Of a stretch of DNA of 5,308 nt, positions 4,133-5,308 are shown piece after piece; position 1 is the first letter of the stretch, and every line of letters starts with the position of its first letter. The position numbers and the translations under genes were made by a program. Source of the stretch: JAGOBX01 sp017999075 [NCBI: Candidatus Babelota bacterium] (GTDB lineage: Bacteria; JAGOBX01); assembly GCA_017999075.1 (NCBI GenBank), contig JAGOBX010000284.1, forward strand, positions 1 through 5,308. Reading direction: 5' to 3'. The notes beneath the pieces were generated by a model. It saw only the letters and a program-made list of their open reading frames with translations, had not been told where the DNA came from and made no database searches.

Positions 4133-5308
4133 TTATCCTACTAATGCTAGATTATTTTCTTCCGGCTCAAACTCCTCGAACTTCAATTTTTTTATAGCTT
4201 CATACAAAGTACCAATATCCCTTTTCAAATAATTCTTAATTGAACCTTCCGGCAATTTACCGAGTAAAAAATTTATATGAGTTTCAATTACATTTGCTTT
4301 CGATAACTCTGTGGCGAATGTATGTCTGAAATGATACGGTGTATAATCTGGACAGATTTTTTTGAATAAGCGACACATACGATAAATCATATTTGAACGA
4401 GAATAGGGATACTCAATGACATAATCTTTTCCGCCCGGTTTTAACATTTCAATTAACGCCGGATGAAGCGGTATAATTGTTCGTCCTCTTGTCGCTTTGT
4501 CTTTATTCTTCGACTCACGCAAGCTAATACATTTTATACCGTTTATAATCGTTATATCGCTGTATTTTAGATTTATAATATCACTCGACCGGAGTCCTGT
4601 TAAATATGCAAACTTGCAATAAATGTACAAATGCCAATTAACTTGCTTCATCTTATAAAATAATTCCGGCAACAACTCAGATTCAATATTTTCGCGCTCT
4701 TTTTCTGGTTTATTACTGGGAAGTTTTACACTTTCAGCGGGGTTCTTCATAATATAATCAATACTGATTGCGGTTTTTAAAACTAAACGCAAAATCAAGC
4801 AATATTTTCGGATTGTTGATGAAGCATAACCTTGATTTTTCATATCAACTTTGAAATGTTCAATATCATTTGCTGTAATATCCTTGATTCGTTTATCATA
4901 AAAATAATCAACGACTTTTTCTAACTGCCAGCCATCTTTCGGATTTTTACTTAGGTAAAGTTCTTTGAAATGTTTTTCACAGAAATTTTTAATAGTGGGA
5001 TTTGGCGTAATTGCAGTTTCTATTGCTTCCCCCTTTTTAAGTTTATATTTTATTTCAATCATATACTCATAAATTTTTTCCAATATATTTAATGGTATAT
5101 CGTATGAAACACCGGCTTTGCTTTTTAGCAACAATGATTCACTGCCTTCTATATTTTTTGGTAAATAAAAAGTCTTACGGAGCAATTTAGGATTTTTTTC
5201 AATTTTCATTACTAAACTAACTCTGATAATATTTCTGCTGTCTTTTCCTGTATATAACTCGATTTTACATTCTTTTCCCGTTTCTTCTTTTATCCGAAGA
5301 TGGAAGTT
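4133..5308 (-). CDS. tyrosine recombinase / integrase 2 (5' end beyond window)
   Basis: This is a second integrase of the same subfamily as recombinase 1. Numbering from the ATG at 5209 (358 residues), the catalytic positions are R207 in YLTGLRSSD, K234 in RESKNKDK, R294 in TPYHFRHTFAT and nucleophile Y327 in SIKNYLKRD. The usual HxxR His is Y291 and the second His/Trp position is K318 in LLGKLP, as in recombinase 1. The frame has no stop from 5209 to the window edge. The extra residues CKIELYTGKDSRNIIRVSLV align without gaps to the first 20 residues of recombinase 1. The true start is therefore upstream of 5209, and no ATG, GTG or TTG occurs before the edge, so the gene is treated as 5' partial. 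The ATG at 5209 also lacks a ribosome site. A strong terminator follows the stop. The C-terminal tail NNLALVG resembles the other copy's NQMLLLG. Confidence 0.9.
   Translation of the reverse strand, partial: NFHLRIKEETGKECKIELYTGKDSRNIIRVSLVMKIEKNPKLLRKTFYLPKNIEGSESLLLKSKAGVSYDIPLNILEKIYEYMIEIKYKLKKGEAIETAITPNPTIKNFCEKHFKELYLSKNPKDGWQLEKVVDYFYDKRIKDITANDIEHFKVDMKNQGYASSTIRKYCLILRLVLKTAISIDYIMKNPAESVKLPSNKPEKERENIESELLPELFYKMKQVNWHLYIYCKFAYLTGLRSSDIINLKYSDITIINGIKCISLRESKNKDKATRGRTIIPLHPALIEMLKPGGKDYVIEYPYSRSNMIYRMCRLFKKICPDYTPYHFRHTFATELSKANVIETHINFLLGKLPEGSIKNYLKRDIGTLYEAIKKLKFEEFEPEENNLALVG

Larger units (their letters stand above)
1946..5308. mobile_element. integrase-bearing island at tRNA-Lys (right end outside window)
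   Basis: From the tRNA 3' end onward the genes are two related tyrosine recombinases and one plasmid-type protein, with none of the housekeeping genes seen upstream. Short hand counts show the recombinase genes less AT-rich than the membrane-protein genes at the left. The left boundary is set at the candidate attachment core. A partial copy of that core at 4048-4056 may divide the region into a 2.1-kb unit and a second unit leaving the window. A tRNA-adjacent integrated element is well supported; the internal division is speculative. Confidence 0.55.

Noticed and set aside
4208-4215. Third AGTACCAA copy as an arm site for recombinase 2
   Set aside because: It is a single copy inside the recombinase 2 coding sequence, is explained by its codons and lacks a phased partner.
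4038-4232. 64-codon plus-strand frame spanning the convergent gap
   Set aside because: It crosses the terminator hairpin and the 3' end of recombinase 2, has no ribosome site and no family resemblance.
3024-5101. 18-bp identical DNA at 3024-3041 and 5084-5101 as an att or regulatory repeat
   Set aside because: Both copies encode the same conserved residues DIPLNI in the two paralogues, so shared coding ancestry explains them.
2070-5308. RIT-type element (three recombinases in a row)
   Set aside because: Only two recombinases are seen, they are close paralogues, and an opposite-strand gene separates them.

Overview
The window is AT-rich bacterial DNA: two chromosomal membrane-protein genes, then a tRNA gene whose 3' side has taken in at least one, possibly two, integrase-bearing units. 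The first genes look like lipid-linked glycan or cell-envelope functions. The species cannot be named from this sequence; the low GC, bacterial Shine-Dalgarno and sigma70-type signals and a tRNA without encoded CCA fit many AT-rich bacterial lineages.

Layout. (1) 1-485, plus strand: 3' part of a UbiA-superfamily gene resembling decaprenyl-phosphate phosphoribosyltransferase (DPPR synthase). (2) 550-1644, plus: a complete polytopic protein of the lysylphosphatidylglycerol synthase TM / flippase-like family. The two are co-oriented 64 nt apart. (3) 1645-1883: a non-coding stretch with an imperfect palindrome (1707-1739), a perfect-consensus promoter (1785-1813) and a small leader hairpin, all upstream of tRNA-Lys(CTT) at 1884-1956. 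(4) 1957-2069: a spacer rich in direct and inverted repeats. (5) 2070-3209, minus: tyrosine recombinase 1. (6) 3210-3448: a divergent regulatory gap with a 24-bp inverted repeat. (7) 3449-4045, plus: a plasmid pRiA4b ORF-3-like protein. (8) 4046-4132: a convergent gap holding a 9-bp copy of the tRNA 3' end and a rho-independent terminator for the next gene. (9) 4133-5308, minus: tyrosine recombinase 2, a clear paralogue of recombinase 1. Its frame stays open to the window edge, so the ATG at 5209 is probably internal.

Interpretation. Both recombinases lie with their 3' ends toward the tRNA or toward the partial tRNA copy. One reading is tandem accretion: a small unit (recombinase 1 plus the pRiA4b-like gene, about 2.1 kb) next to tRNA-Lys, followed by a second unit that starts with recombinase 2 and continues beyond the window. 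Both enzymes share two changes at normally conserved catalytic positions: Tyr for the His of HxxR, and Lys for the second His/Trp. This suggests a distinct integrase subfamily and is the most unusual protein-level signal here. The attachment-site and two-unit reading is inference from a short repeat.
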